A stretch of DNA of 64,000 nucleotides from Alphaproteobacteria bacterium. GTDB lineage: Bacteria > Pseudomonadota > Alphaproteobacteria > Micavibrionales > Micavibrionaceae. The notes under the pieces are model-generated. The model saw only the letters and a program-made list of their open reading frames with translations. It did not search any database and had not been told where the DNA came from. Shown here in pieces: positions 45,664 to 55,080 of the stretch (position 1 is the first letter of the stretch; each line of letters opens with the position of its first letter). The stretch covers positions 1-64,000 of the forward strand of contig NZDE01000014.1 in the NCBI GenBank assembly GCA_002690045.1. Reading direction: 5' to 3'. A program made the position numbers and the translations under genes.

Positions 45664-45801
45664 ATGACAAAAATATTTTCTTTTATCGTAATAATAGCAT
45701 TAATCGGCGGCTTTGCATGGCTTGGCCTTAAGCAGCCTGAAATTGAGAAAAACACCATTGAAATAGCCCTCGACACCAAGCAGTTCCTAGATATTCAATA
45801 A
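45664..45801 (+). CDS. Small single-pass membrane protein (45 residues)
   Basis: A short open frame starting at ATG 45664 with AAGG just upstream. The product is MTKIFSFIVIIALIGGFAWL followed by a 25-residue hydrophilic tail ending in FLDIQ. One membrane helix spans residues 4-22. The gene is divergent from aroK and in front of xerD; small membrane-protein genes of about this size are recalled at this position in other alphaproteobacteria. No function is known. Confidence 0.65.
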   Translation: MTKIFSFIVIIALIGGFAWLGLKQPEIEKNTIEIALDTKQFLDIQ

Positions 45802-45918
45802 TTACTAATATACAGAGCAAAAGATAACATTATTAGATTTACCTAATATCTTTGTCCTCTAAATCATTATTTTTACAAAAACTTTTGAAAAAAATAAAAC
45901 TTATGTCAAATTTATATA

Positions 45919-45947
45919 TTGACAGGGGTTGCAAAATTATGTAATAA
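45919..45947 (+). promoter_or_regulatory. Candidate xerD promoter
   Basis: A perfect TTGACA (45919-45924) is followed 17 bases later by TAATAA (45942-45947), 127 bp before the xerD start, in a 273-bp AT-rich gap that holds no gene. The -10 match is weak. The long leader could carry further control sites. Confidence 0.35.
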
Positions 45948-46074
45948 CTATCCTTGCTCTCGACATGAGAGTAAAAAAGACACATTAATAATAACATTAA
46001 CCGTGGGGTTATCTCTGCAAAGTTAATGGCAAATAACATTGACATGCAGACAATAATTTAAGGAGAACTAAAAA

Positions 46075-47058
46075 ATGGCACGTCCAGGACGCCCAGCACT
46101 ACCAAAGCCAGATCTGCACCCTTCTGTAGACGCATTTTTGAATATGCTACAGACAGAGCGCGGCGCAGCACTTAATACGCGTCAAGCATATTGGAGAGAT
46201 TTGGCTGATGTAAGCTTATTCCTCAAGAATCAGATGAGCTCTGATATTGATCGCGCATCTACGGATGAAATTAAAGCATACCTAAAAGACCTTGCAGGCA
46301 AAGTGAATGCAAAAGGTAAAGGTAACGGCAAAATTTCTGAGCGCACAATTGCACGTCGTCTATCAGCGATGCGTCAGTTCTACCGTTTCATGATTTCAGA
46401 AAAAATGCGTAAAGACGATCCAACATCTACGATCGAAAGCCCAAAACAAGGTCGTACACTACCAAAAACATTGAGCGAAGACGAAGTAAGCACTTTGATT
46501 CGCGTTGCAGGCGAAGCCGGTACAGCAGAAAGCGTGCGTCTAGTATGTTTGCTTGAAATGCTATACGCAACAGGCCTTCGCGTATCTGAACTTGTTGGTC
46601 TATCTATGTCCGCCGTTGGTGAAGATACACAATTCCTTCTTGTTGAAGGTAAAGGTGGTCGTGAGCGCATGGTTCCACTAAGTGATCCTGCACAAAAAGC
46701 GATCAACAACTATATGACTGTTCGTCAAAGCTTCGTCTCTCCTGAAGATGATGGCACACAAGGTCAATGGTTGTTCCCATCTAAAACATCTGTAAAAGGT
46801 CACCTAACTCGTCAGCGTTTTGCTCAGCTTCTTAAAGACTTGGCACGCGCAGCGAAGGTTGATGAAGACCGCGTAAGCCCACACGTACTACGTCACGCTT
46901 TCGCAACACATCTTCTTAGCCGTGGTGCAGATCTACGCTCTGTTCAGAAAATGCTTGGCCATGCTGACATTGCAACAACACAGATCTACACACACATCAT
47001 TGGTAAAGATCTTAAAGATACAGTTGAAGAAAAGCACCCAATGGCGAAAAAAGCTTAA
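46075..47058 (+). CDS. xerD: Tyrosine recombinase XerD
   Basis: A 327-residue site-specific recombinase that resolves chromosome dimers at dif with XerC. The catalytic set is complete: Arg169 (ATGLRVSEL), Lys193, His270 and Arg273 (HVLRHAFATH), His296 (LGHADIATTQ) and Tyr305 (IYTHI). The N-terminal SAM-like core-binding domain (residues 15-115) is normal. Its position next to accA and near aroKB and the lack of attachment sites or phage genes favour the housekeeping XerD over an integrase. AAGGAGA precedes the ATG. Confidence 0.93.
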   Translation: MARPGRPALPKPDLHPSVDAFLNMLQTERGAALNTRQAYWRDLADVSLFLKNQMSSDIDRASTDEIKAYLKDLAGKVNAKGKGNGKISERTIARRLSAMRQFYRFMISEKMRKDDPTSTIESPKQGRTLPKTLSEDEVSTLIRVAGEAGTAESVRLVCLLEMLYATGLRVSELVGLSMSAVGEDTQFLLVEGKGGRERMVPLSDPAQKAINNYMTVRQSFVSPEDDGTQGQWLFPSKTSVKGHLTRQRFAQLLKDLARAAKVDEDRVSPHVLRHAFATHLLSRGADLRSVQKMLGHADIATTQIYTHIIGKDLKDTVEEKHPMAKKA

Positions 47059-47089
47059 TTTAAGCTTTTCATTCAATAAATAATTTTCT

Positions 47090-47122
47090 CAAGCAGGTTT
47101 TTGATTTGTCATGACCTGCTTG
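47090..47122 (+). terminator. Stem-loop after xerD, probable terminator
   Basis: CAAGCAGGT (47090-47098) is the exact complement of ACCTGCTTG (47114-47122) with a 15-base loop. The sequence after it is AT-rich (ATTTGTTATAT) but not a clean T-run, so termination may be partial and accA may be partly co-transcribed. Confidence 0.6.
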
Positions 47123-47177
47123 ATTTGTTATATAAGCCCTGAAATATATAAAGACAGCAAAAGATGGAAAGATAATC

Positions 47178-48119
47178 ATGCTTGAATTTGAAAAGCCGGT
47201 CATAGAGCTTGAAGCAAAAATTGCAGAATTGCGTCACATGAGCAGTGATGATGAAATCAACATCGCGGATGAAATTTCCCGCATGCAAGCCAAAGCAGGC
47301 CGTTTGCTCTCACAAATTTATACAAAGCTGACACCTGCACAAATTGTACAGGTTGCGCGCCACCCAGAACGCCCGCATTTCAGTGATTATATCAAACATA
47401 TGATTGATGACTTTACCCCCCTTGCTGGCGACCGCCTATTTGGTGAAGATCACGCCCTTATTGGTGGCGTCGGCCGTTTCAAAGGCCAAAGCGTTGTTGT
47501 TATGGGCCAAGAAAAAGGCAATGACACTGAAAGCCGTATCAAACATAATTTTGGCATGGCGCGCCCTGAAGGCTACCGCAAAGCACAGCGCCTCATGGAA
47601 ATGGCATCACAATTCCAAATCCCTGTTATCTCACTTGTTGATACAGCAGGCGCATATCCAGGCCTTGGAGCGGAAGAGCGCGGTCAATCCGAAGCTATCG
47701 CACGTTCAATTGAATCCTGCTTAAAACTTGAAGTTCCGATGCTTTCTGTCGTTATTGGCGAAGGCGGCTCAGGCGGCGCGATTGCTATCGCTGCGGCGGA
47801 TCGTATCTATATGCTTGAAAACTCAATTTATTCGGTTATTTCACCCGAAGGCTGTGCATCCATTCTATGGCGCAGCGCTGATTACGCCAAAGATGCAGCA
47901 GTAGCTCTAAAACTTACCGCAAAAGACATGCTTGAAAATGGCTTGATCGACAGCATCATTAAAGAGCCACTAGGCGGCGCGCACAGAAACAAAAAAGAGC
48001 CCATCGCGCAAGCTTCCGCCGAACTGGAAAAAGGCTTAAAACAGCTTACACCATGGAAGAGCGAGAAGCTTATCGCTGCGCGTGAAGAAAAGTTCCTAAA
48101 AATGGGAAGAGCCGCATAA
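47178..48119 (+). CDS. accA: Acetyl-CoA carboxylase carboxyltransferase subunit alpha
   Basis: Part of the carboxyltransferase that makes malonyl-CoA for fatty acid synthesis, working with AccD (not in window). It has 313 residues with a coiled N-terminus (EKPVIELEAKIAELR), RLFGEDHALIGGVGRF, MARPEGYRKAQRLM, LVDTAGAYPGLGAEERGQSEAIA and GEGGSGGAIAIA. Length is typical. A perfect 10-bp stem terminator follows. Confidence 0.97.
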   Translation: MLEFEKPVIELEAKIAELRHMSSDDEINIADEISRMQAKAGRLLSQIYTKLTPAQIVQVARHPERPHFSDYIKHMIDDFTPLAGDRLFGEDHALIGGVGRFKGQSVVVMGQEKGNDTESRIKHNFGMARPEGYRKAQRLMEMASQFQIPVISLVDTAGAYPGLGAEERGQSEAIARSIESCLKLEVPMLSVVIGEGGSGGAIAIAAADRIYMLENSIYSVISPEGCASILWRSADYAKDAAVALKLTAKDMLENGLIDSIIKEPLGGAHRNKKEPIAQASAELEKGLKQLTPWKSEKLIAAREEKFLKMGRAA

Positions 48120-48176
48120 CCGCGCCCTTCCCGTCTTTAAGTAAACATAAAAAATTGATAATTAAATGAATTAGAT

Positions 48177-48208
48177 AATGCGCAAAATTTAACTTTGCGC
48201 ATTTTTTA
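48177..48208 (+). terminator. Intrinsic terminator of accA
   Basis: AATGCGCAAA (48177-48186) pairs fully with TTTGCGCATT (48194-48203) around a 7-base loop, and a T6 run overlaps its end. Confidence 0.9.
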
Positions 48209-48217
48209 ATGCGTATC

Positions 48218-48622
48218 TCAACCAACCTTGCGTATGGTTTCATCACTGGCCAGATGGTCAAAAAAAGGGATGCTATCTTTTGACTTTTTTTCACCAGTCT
48301 TTAAATCCACATCAACTTTCGCGCGCGTAATCATATTTTGAAAATTGCCATGCCCTGCGCGCATATGCCCCTCATGTGTAGAAGACGCACGAAAGTACAA
48401 CAAAAGAAAAACACGAATAGATGATGTTAAACTCGCGTTACTTTTCTTACGTAGTGCAATTAAGGAACATAACTCATGGATAGTTGTTTGCTCTCTGTCC
48501 GCAACATCATTGAGTACCCCCCACATCTCAGGCTCTAATCGCACAGATGTACGTCGTCCCAATATCGTTACATTCTTACCAATTAAAGTGCTTTTATATT
48601 CTGCATCGAAATTTTCTGACAT
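48218..48622 (-). CDS. Ribbon-helix-helix domain protein
   Basis: A 134-residue protein with the pattern GRRTSVRLEPEMWGVLNDVADREQTTIHELCSLIALR and SSIRVFLLLYFRAS (adjacent pieces), typical of a ribbon-helix-helix family widespread in alphaproteobacteria. It may bind DNA as a dimer, but the family's targets are unknown. The C-terminal 50 residues are polar and variable. The ATG at 48622 starts MSENFDAEYK; the open frame continues to a TTG at 48637. Confidence 0.78.
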   Translation of the reverse strand: MSENFDAEYKSTLIGKNVTILGRRTSVRLEPEMWGVLNDVADREQTTIHELCSLIALRKKSNASLTSSIRVFLLLYFRASSTHEGHMRAGHGNFQNMITRAKVDVDLKTGEKKSKDSIPFFDHLASDETIRKVG

Positions 48623-48747
48623 TATACTTACGCCCAAGTTAATGATTAAAAACTATAAGCACTATACACTAAAAAATACACAACACAACCTAAGGTTACA
48701 AATTTAAGTTCGAACGGTCAAAAAAGTTGCGCGCGAGTACGAACGCA

Positions 48748-49020
48748 TTATTTATATACTATTGATAAAGCATGAATTTTTTCTTTCAGCAAATCATCAA
48801 GCAGGCCATGTATTTTTCTATGCCCCTCAATACGAGAGTATGCACTCATTGATTGTGAGTCGATTATAATTTTGAAATGCGATTCTCCGCCCTCACGATA
48901 GCCTGCATGCCCGATATGCAATTCGCTTTCATCCACCACCTGTAGAAAAACAGGCGAAAGTCCTACTTGGATTCGTGATTCTATCTCTAAACCGAGCGGA
49001 CCTAGCTTACTATTTGACAT
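48748..49020 (-). CDS. bolA: BolA family protein
   Basis: A 90-residue protein with the BolA fold: LEIESRIQVGLSPVFLQVVDESELHIGHAGYREGGESHFKIII, then SRIEGHRKIHGLLDDLLKEKIHALSI (in pieces). It contains the histidine in the HIGHAG loop and the C-terminal His-Lys motif that bind Fe-S clusters with glutaredoxin in homologues. The gene is divergent from the J-domain gene with a shared 65-bp promoter region, an arrangement common in alphaproteobacteria. Confidence 0.92.
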   Translation of the reverse strand: MSNSKLGPLGLEIESRIQVGLSPVFLQVVDESELHIGHAGYREGGESHFKIIIDSQSMSAYSRIEGHRKIHGLLDDLLKEKIHALSIVYK

Positions 49021-49085
49021 TATCTTGATTCTCTCTAAATATTTTTCTGTAAAATTTTATACAACAAGATTATAATATATAGATT

Positions 49086-49715
49086 ATGCCAAGAATAAAA
49101 CTGCAAGAAAAATCTCCTCTGTTTGAGGACGACAAACCAAAGCCACAGACACGCATTTGCGATATGCCTGACTGTGTCGCGCATGCAGAGCATAAAGCCC
49201 CAAAAGACCGTGGACTAAAGGATTATTATCATTTCTGTTACGACCATGTCAGTGCGTATAACCGCGCATGGAATTACTTTGATGGTATGCCAGACCGCGA
49301 TGTCGAAGATTATATCTATAAAGGCACAATATGGGACCGTCCAACATGGAAGTTTGCTCATAGCGGGTCCGTGGACGAAATCCTTAAAAAGAAAGCGTGG
49401 CAAGCTTATCATTTCACAGATAAAGAGCCACCGCGCGACCACACCGCGCATAGTCAGCGCGAACAAACGCAGCATACACAGATGAACCGCAATTCACCGG
49501 AGCATCAGGCACTAGAAGTTCTGGGCCTTATGCCGCCTGTAACATTGGATGACATCAAAAGCGAATACAAAAAACTGGTGAAGAAATACCACCCAGATCT
49601 CAATAACAACTGCCCTATGGCAGAAGAAAAAAGCAAAAACATCAACGCGGCCTATACAGTCCTACGCCTTGCTTATCAGAAATACGAAAAGATTGAGAAA
49701 AAATTTCAGGGATAA
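49086..49715 (+). CDS. J-domain protein (DnaJ-like)
   Basis: A 209-residue protein with an N-terminal region containing CDMPDCVAHAEHKAPKDR and YYHFCYDHV, cysteines and histidines that may bind a metal, and a C-terminal J domain with EYKKLVKKYHPDLNNN (the HPD triad) and INAAYTVLRLAYQKY. It can stimulate an Hsp70 partner. The bolA, J-domain, cobS, cobT order is a recurring alphaproteobacterial arrangement, suggesting a link to the CobS/CobT chelatase-like proteins. No strong ribosome site precedes the ATG. Confidence 0.88.
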   Translation: MPRIKLQEKSPLFEDDKPKPQTRICDMPDCVAHAEHKAPKDRGLKDYYHFCYDHVSAYNRAWNYFDGMPDRDVEDYIYKGTIWDRPTWKFAHSGSVDEILKKKAWQAYHFTDKEPPRDHTAHSQREQTQHTQMNRNSPEHQALEVLGLMPPVTLDDIKSEYKKLVKKYHPDLNNNCPMAEEKSKNINAAYTVLRLAYQKYEKIEKKFQG

Positions 49716-49797
49716 TCCCCCTTTATAAATCGCGCAAAGTCCTTATATTGAGTAACATAGAAGATACATATTATTTAATATTCTAAGGACACCTCAA

Positions 49798-50826
49798 GTG
49801 AGCGACGTACAAGCCAAACCAAACGAAGAAAATAAAAAAAATTCAGCCTTTGACCGCAGTCAGTTAGATGACGGCAGGCATCACAGCACAATTCCTGACA
49901 AAATGTACGATGTGCGCAGTGTTTTTGGGCTCGATATCGACATGAAAGTCCCTGGATTTGCGCATGACATGAAAAATGTGCCAGAAATAGATGATTCATA
50001 TCACTTCGACCACGACACAACGCTCGCCATCCTCGCTGGATTCGCCTTTAACCGCCGCGTCATGGTGCAGGGCTTTCATGGTACGGGTAAATCAACCCAT
50101 ATTGAACAAGTTGCCGCGCGCCTTAACTGGCCTTGTGTTCGCGTTAACCTCGACTCCCATGTCAGCCGTATAGATTTACTTGGGAAGGATGCAATCGTCC
50201 TAAAAGAAGGCAAACAAATCACCGAGTGGAAAGAGGGTATTTTGACATGGGCGTTACAAAACCCCGCTGCACTTGTATTTGATGAATATGATGCTGGCCG
50301 CCCCGATGTGATGTTTGTTATTCAGCGCGTTTTGGAAGCAGAAGGCAAACTAACCCTCCTTGACCAAAACCGTACCATCCGCCCACACCCTGCCTTCCGC
50401 TTGTTTGCCACAGCCAACACAATCGGCTTAGGCGATACGACAGGACTTTATCATGGTACACAACAAATCAACCAAGGCCAAATGGACCGTTGGAACATCG
50501 TGACCGTGCTTAACTACCTTGACCCAAAATACGAAATTCAAATTGTCATGTCCAAAATTGACGAACTAACATCGGATGATGACTACGAAGAAGTCAAAGC
50601 AATGGTCATGCTCGCTAACTTAACACGTCAGGGCTTTAAATCGGGTGATTTATCAACATTAATGTCACCGCGTACAGTGATAAGCTGGGCAGATAACACA
50701 CAAATTTTCGGCGACCGTGAACTCGCCTTCCGCCTCAGTTTTTATAACAAATGTGACGAAGCCGAGCGCCCAGTGATTAAAGAATATTATCAACGCTGTT
50801 TCGGAGTGGATCTTGAACAATCCTAA
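49798..50826 (+). CDS. cobS: CobS-type AAA+ ATPase (aerobic cobaltochelatase subunit)
   Basis: A 342-residue AAA+ protein with Walker [19 protein letters not shown], Walker [14 protein letters not shown] and sensor [19 protein letters not shown]. CobS and CobT together energise cobalt insertion by CobN. CobN was not found in the window, and CobST are kept in many alphaproteobacteria next to bolA, so a role other than cobalamin synthesis is possible. The start is GTG at 49798 with AAGGA eight bases upstream. cobT overlaps its end by 14 bp. Confidence 0.92.
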   Translation: MSDVQAKPNEENKKNSAFDRSQLDDGRHHSTIPDKMYDVRSVFGLDIDMKVPGFAHDMKNVPEIDDSYHFDHDTTLAILAGFAFNRRVMVQGFHGTGKSTHIEQVAARLNWPCVRVNLDSHVSRIDLLGKDAIVLKEGKQITEWKEGILTWALQNPAALVFDEYDAGRPDVMFVIQRVLEAEGKLTLLDQNRTIRPHPAFRLFATANTIGLGDTTGLYHGTQQINQGQMDRWNIVTVLNYLDPKYEIQIVMSKIDELTSDDDYEEVKAMVMLANLTRQGFKSGDLSTLMSPRTVISWADNTQIFGDRELAFRLSFYNKCDEAERPVIKEYYQRCFGVDLEQS

Positions 50827-52729
50827 CAACAACCATGACGCCCTTCGCGCCAGACAAAAGGAACAAGAAGTCTTTAAAAGCGCAACAGAAGCCGTTTTAA
50901 AGGCCTTGTCCGGTGCAAAAGATGTCAGCGTCAATTACAGCGCCAATGAAACAACCACCGCGACGCGCCTACCATTTTCGGATCAATATAAGGCCGCGAA
51001 GCTGCCCGCCTTGGGAGATACATCGCAAGAAAAACAAAAAGGCCTAATCCGCGCTGCATCTGACATACGCGCCATGCATTTTGCACATCATAATGCCGCC
51101 ACACATAAACAACGCAGGCCTGATGACGGCGAAGCCGCACTTATCTGGGACGCCATAGAACGCGCACGCTGCGAAGCCATCGGCATGCGCAATTACCGCG
51201 GCGTCGCGCAAAACCTTACAACCGCAATAGATGCTGACTGCAAAGCCCGCCAATATGATAAGCTAGAAAGTAAAGATGGCTGCCCCCGCGCTGAGGCACT
51301 TTATATGCTAACCCGCGCCGCTTTGTCAGAAACGGACTTACCGCCTGCTGCCTATAAAATTCAAGAATTCTGGGGCAGTGAGATACGCGAAAAACTCGGC
51401 AATCAAAGTTTTGCTGCCCTCATCCCCAAACTAGAAAATCAGCAAGACTTCGCCAAAGCCGCCATAAACTTACTTAGTCAGCTTGATATAGAGGGGTTTG
51501 AATTTCCTACCGAGGAAGATGAAGGTCAACAAAATCAACCTGACGATGACCAAGACGAAAACGAAGGCCAAGACGAACAAGACAGTAAAGACAAACAAGA
51601 GGAAGAGAAAAACAAACAGCCTGATTCCCCTATGCAAGGTGAACAAGACCAACAAACCAGTGACGATAGCGACCTGCAAGACACCGACAAAACCGAAGAT
51701 TTAGGCCATCTAGATGAAACAGATGCCGAAATGCAGGATGCCGAAAAAAATGAAAGCGGCGAATATAGCGAAGACGTTAAAAACATCCTTGTCGAACAAG
51801 GCCACAGCCCATCGTATAAAATATACACTACCCAGTTTGATGAAGAAATTAAGGCCGAAGACCTTGCTGGCAATGCGGACTTAAAACGCCTGCGCGATAT
51901 GCTCGACACCTATTTGGAACGTTATCAATCCACCATCAGCCGCCTTGCCAACCGCCTACAACGTAAATTAATGGCGCAGCAGCAACGCAGCTGGAAGTTC
52001 GACCTTGAGGAAGGCCAGATTGACAGCGCCCGCCTCGCCCGCGTGGTCGCAAACCCATCTGTACCGCTTAGCTTTATGCAAGAACAAGAGACAGACTTTA
52101 AAGATACGGTCTTAACCCTCCTCCTCGACAATTCAGGCTCTATGCGCGGGCGCCCCATTACCATCTCCGCCCTTTGCGCTGATATTCTGATCCGTACGCT
52201 TGAACGCTGCAACATTAAAACCGAAGTGCTCGGCTTTACCACACGCGCTTGGAAAGGCGGCAAAGCCCGCGAACTATGGATGGATAATGGCCGCCCCGAA
52301 AAGCCCGGACGCCTAAACGATATTCGCCACATCATCTATAAAGAAGCCGACACCCCATGGCGGCGCAGTAAAAACAACCTTGGCCTAATGCTCAAAGAAG
52401 GCTTACTGAAAGAGAATATTGACGGTGAAGCCCTAGCATGGGCACATAACCGCATCGCCCGCCGCCACGAAGAACGTAAAATCCTGCTTGTTATATCTGA
52501 TGGCGCGCCGGTTGATGACTCCACCCTATCGACCAACCCTGCATCCTTATTGGAACAAGACCTACATGCCGTCATCCATAAGATTGAGAAAAGAAGCAAA
52601 GTTGAACTCTGCGCCATTGGTATTGGTCATGACGTTACGCAATATTATAAAAACTCAATCACTATTACCGATGTCGACCAACTCGCCGAAGCCCTCATGC
52701 ATAAGCTAGAAAGATTATTTGAGAAGTAA
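50813..52729 (+). CDS. cobT: CobT-type VWA protein (aerobic cobaltochelatase subunit)
   Basis: A 638-residue protein. The N-terminal half is helical, a strongly acidic, Gln/Asp/Glu-rich stretch spans about residues 225-320, and a C-terminal VWA domain with [19 protein letters not shown] and [12 protein letters not shown] follows. This is the CobT architecture partnering CobS, like ChlD with ChlI in magnesium chelatase. The start is TTG at 50813 with CGGAG upstream, overlapping cobS by 14 bp, so translation is coupled. The 211 bp downstream hold no gene. Confidence 0.92.
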   Translation: MNNPNNNHDALRARQKEQEVFKSATEAVLKALSGAKDVSVNYSANETTTATRLPFSDQYKAAKLPALGDTSQEKQKGLIRAASDIRAMHFAHHNAATHKQRRPDDGEAALIWDAIERARCEAIGMRNYRGVAQNLTTAIDADCKARQYDKLESKDGCPRAEALYMLTRAALSETDLPPAAYKIQEFWGSEIREKLGNQSFAALIPKLENQQDFAKAAINLLSQLDIEGFEFPTEEDEGQQNQPDDDQDENEGQDEQDSKDKQEEEKNKQPDSPMQGEQDQQTSDDSDLQDTDKTEDLGHLDETDAEMQDAEKNESGEYSEDVKNILVEQGHSPSYKIYTTQFDEEIKAEDLAGNADLKRLRDMLDTYLERYQSTISRLANRLQRKLMAQQQRSWKFDLEEGQIDSARLARVVANPSVPLSFMQEQETDFKDTVLTLLLDNSGSMRGRPITISALCADILIRTLERCNIKTEVLGFTTRAWKGGKARELWMDNGRPEKPGRLNDIRHIIYKEADTPWRRSKNNLGLMLKEGLLKENIDGEALAWAHNRIARRHEERKILLVISDGAPVDDSTLSTNPASLLEQDLHAVIHKIEKRSKVELCAIGIGHDVTQYYKNSITITDVDQLAEALMHKLERLFEK

Positions 52730-52940
52730 TTTTACATAGGGCGATTGGTTGAGTTATAACACTTCCACATAAAAAGCCTTTAAAAAAGCTATTCACTTAT
52801 TTGGTGACTTTGTAGATATACCGAATATAGCTTTCTGTTTAAAAGCAAGCCACGCCTATCCCCCCATAATATGGAAGCATGTAATAATGCCAAAACAGCC
52901 TCGCCCGTAAGATAGAACTTCACTACAAAATTAGATAAAT

Positions 52941-53642
52941 TTACCCATAACGGTGCAGCGTGTAGCCATGCTTACGCATCCATGACTTGCCGTCTTTATA
53001 TGAAACACAAAGCTTTTCGCACAGATTCCAAAAACGTTTGCTGTGATCCATATGTTCTAGATGCGCGGCTTCATGCGCAACGACATAGTCCATCGCATTA
53101 AGCGGCGCAAAAATTAAACGCCAAGAAAGCGATATATTGCCATCCGCACTACAGCTGCCCCAACGGCTTTTTGTGTCACGTATTTGAATTTTCTTGGATT
53201 GGCGGGTAAGGTTCGACGTTTTCTCTTCAAGCATATCCGTTAAATATTCACGTGCAAGGTTCTTAAGAAAACGCTTTATGCGCGGCTCATAATCTTCCAA
53301 GTTCGTTTCCACGAGCAGGATATGGTCTTGTAACTCTATTTTCGTTGATTTTCGGTGTTCATCATAACGCACGACAATTTCGACCTCGCGCCCTAATACA
53401 GGGATAACTTCCCCATCCACAAAGGGAATAAACTCAGGCAATTCACTTATACGGTCAAACACCCATTGGCGGTGTTCATCAATAAAGTGCTGCGCCTTAC
53501 GCGGCGAAGCAAAGCGCGGTAAAACCAAATGCACACAACGATTGGCAGGATCTAGCCTAAGCGCCATACGCTTGGCGCGGCTATCCCGTCGAATTTTCAC
53601 ATGGCGTTCAAGGCCAGCTAAATCAAGATTTGTTTCTGCCAT
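52941..53642 (-). CDS. YgjP-like M48-type metallopeptidase (DUF45)
   Basis: A 233-residue protein of the DUF45/YgjP family with zinc site VAHEAAHLEHMDHSKRFW (HExxH plus a downstream acidic/His region) and the preceding SRWGSCSADGNISLSWRL motif. Members are thought to be zinc peptidases; their substrates are not known. It follows the PHA depolymerase by 16 bp in the same direction. No signal peptide, so cytoplasmic. Confidence 0.9.
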   Translation of the reverse strand: MAETNLDLAGLERHVKIRRDSRAKRMALRLDPANRCVHLVLPRFASPRKAQHFIDEHRQWVFDRISELPEFIPFVDGEVIPVLGREVEIVVRYDEHRKSTKIELQDHILLVETNLEDYEPRIKRFLKNLAREYLTDMLEEKTSNLTRQSKKIQIRDTKSRWGSCSADGNISLSWRLIFAPLNAMDYVVAHEAAHLEHMDHSKRFWNLCEKLCVSYKDGKSWMRKHGYTLHRYG

Positions 53643-53658
53643 AAAAATAGATTAGCCA

Positions 53659-54999
53659 TTACTGCGGCTCAAACACAACATCAAAATGATTTTTCTTATC
53701 AAATTTTGTAGGTTTTAAGTCTGGCACGACCTCAAGGTCAGCTTTAGGAACGGGTGAAACATCCCCATCAAAACTACGAATAAAATTGCGAATGCGCGGT
53801 AAAATAAGGTTCCGATAACGCTTACCATTAAAAATGCCGTAATGACCAACATTTTCCTGCATATGGTGGAACTGCATATGCGCAGGCAGGTTAGAACAGA
53901 GCACGTTAGCTGAGACCGTTTGCCCACGTGATGAAATATCATCAAGTTCCCCTTCAATGGTCAACAGCGCGGTTTTTTCTATCTGTGATGGGTCAACACG
54001 ATAATCATCACCGGTAATGGGGTCATTCCAAACCATTTCGCCCTTCGGCAATAAATGGCGTTGAAAAACAACATCAACCGTTTGCAAATAAAAATCTGCA
54101 GGAATATCCATCACGGCCAAATATTCATCATAAAATTTGCGGTGCTGTTCCGCGGAATCGCCATCACCCTGAACCAGATGCTTATAAAAGTTTAAATGTG
54201 AACCAATGTGCCGATCTAAATTCATCGACATGAAGCCACTAAGCTGTAAGAACCCTGGATAAACCTTACGAAAACCACCTTTATGGAATGCAGGTACAGT
54301 TTGCACCACCGTATTTTCAAACCAGCTCAGCGGGCGTTCTTCCGCCAATTCATTTACGGCTGTTTTTGACACGCGTGTATCAATCGGCCCGCCCATCAGG
54401 GTCATCGACAAAGGCTGATTAGGGTCATCCTCCGCCGCCATCAAAGATACCGCCGCCATCACAGGCACAGCAGGCTGACACACAGCTATCACATGCGTAT
54501 TGCGCCCAAGAAGGCTTAAAAAACTACGTAAATAAGAAATATAAGTATCTAACGAAAAACCACCTTCAGAAAGCGGCACTTGGCGTGCATCAATCCAGTC
54601 CGTAACATATACATCATGATGCGGCAGTAACGCTTCAATTGTCCCGCGCAATAATGTGGCGTAATGGCCTGACATTGGCGCAACCACTAATACCTTGGGG
54701 TCTTTACGGTTTGTGTTGCGTTTAAAATGAAGCAGCGTACAGAACGATTTATTCACAATGTCTTCATATTCAACCTCAACTTCTTTACCACCTATAATGG
54801 TCTTATCAAGCCCCCATGCAGGCTCACCAAACCGGCGGGTAACGCGTTCAAATAATTCTGCGCTTGCGGCAAGGGTTTTTCCCATCGGTGTATAAGAGAG
54901 CGGATTAAACGGATTTGATAGGCTGGACTTCACCATCTGCGCCCCTAAACGCGGGCCAAATAAAGATGCATTCCCCAATTCATATAAATGATATAGCAT
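53659..54999 (-). CDS. phaZ: Intracellular poly(3-hydroxyalkanoate) depolymerase
   Basis: A 446-residue alpha/beta hydrolase that breaks down stored PHA. The N-terminal LYHLYELGNASLFGPRLGAQ, the VLVVAPMSGHYATLLRGTIEALLPHHDVYVTDWIDARQVP region and the nucleophile context IAVCQPAVPVMAA with Cys in place of Ser are typical of intracellular PhaZ, and a late histidine lies in ENVGHYGIF. It implies that the organism makes PHA granules; no phaC was seen here. The ATG at 54999 is the natural start. Confidence 0.93.
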   Translation of the reverse strand: MLYHLYELGNASLFGPRLGAQMVKSSLSNPFNPLSYTPMGKTLAASAELFERVTRRFGEPAWGLDKTIIGGKEVEVEYEDIVNKSFCTLLHFKRNTNRKDPKVLVVAPMSGHYATLLRGTIEALLPHHDVYVTDWIDARQVPLSEGGFSLDTYISYLRSFLSLLGRNTHVIAVCQPAVPVMAAVSLMAAEDDPNQPLSMTLMGGPIDTRVSKTAVNELAEERPLSWFENTVVQTVPAFHKGGFRKVYPGFLQLSGFMSMNLDRHIGSHLNFYKHLVQGDGDSAEQHRKFYDEYLAVMDIPADFYLQTVDVVFQRHLLPKGEMVWNDPITGDDYRVDPSQIEKTALLTIEGELDDISSRGQTVSANVLCSNLPAHMQFHHMQENVGHYGIFNGKRYRNLILPRIRNFIRSFDGDVSPVPKADLEVVPDLKPTKFDKKNHFDVVFEPQ

Positions 55000-55080
55000 A
55001 AGCCACTTTCCTACTCTTCTTTAAACACAGTAAATATGCTAAAATATTAGCATGATATAATGAAGAATTTATGAAATTTT

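Noticed and set aside
46075-47058. Tyrosine recombinase as an integrase marking a mobile element
   Set aside because: It has the XerD size and motifs, lies among core genes (accA, aroKB), and no attachment-site repeats, tRNA gene or phage genes are near.
52730-52940. Intergenic stretch with an AAAGCTAT/ATAGCTTT pair, possible terminator or small gene
   Set aside because: The arms are only 8 bases, about 40 bases apart, with no T-run and no convincing open frame.
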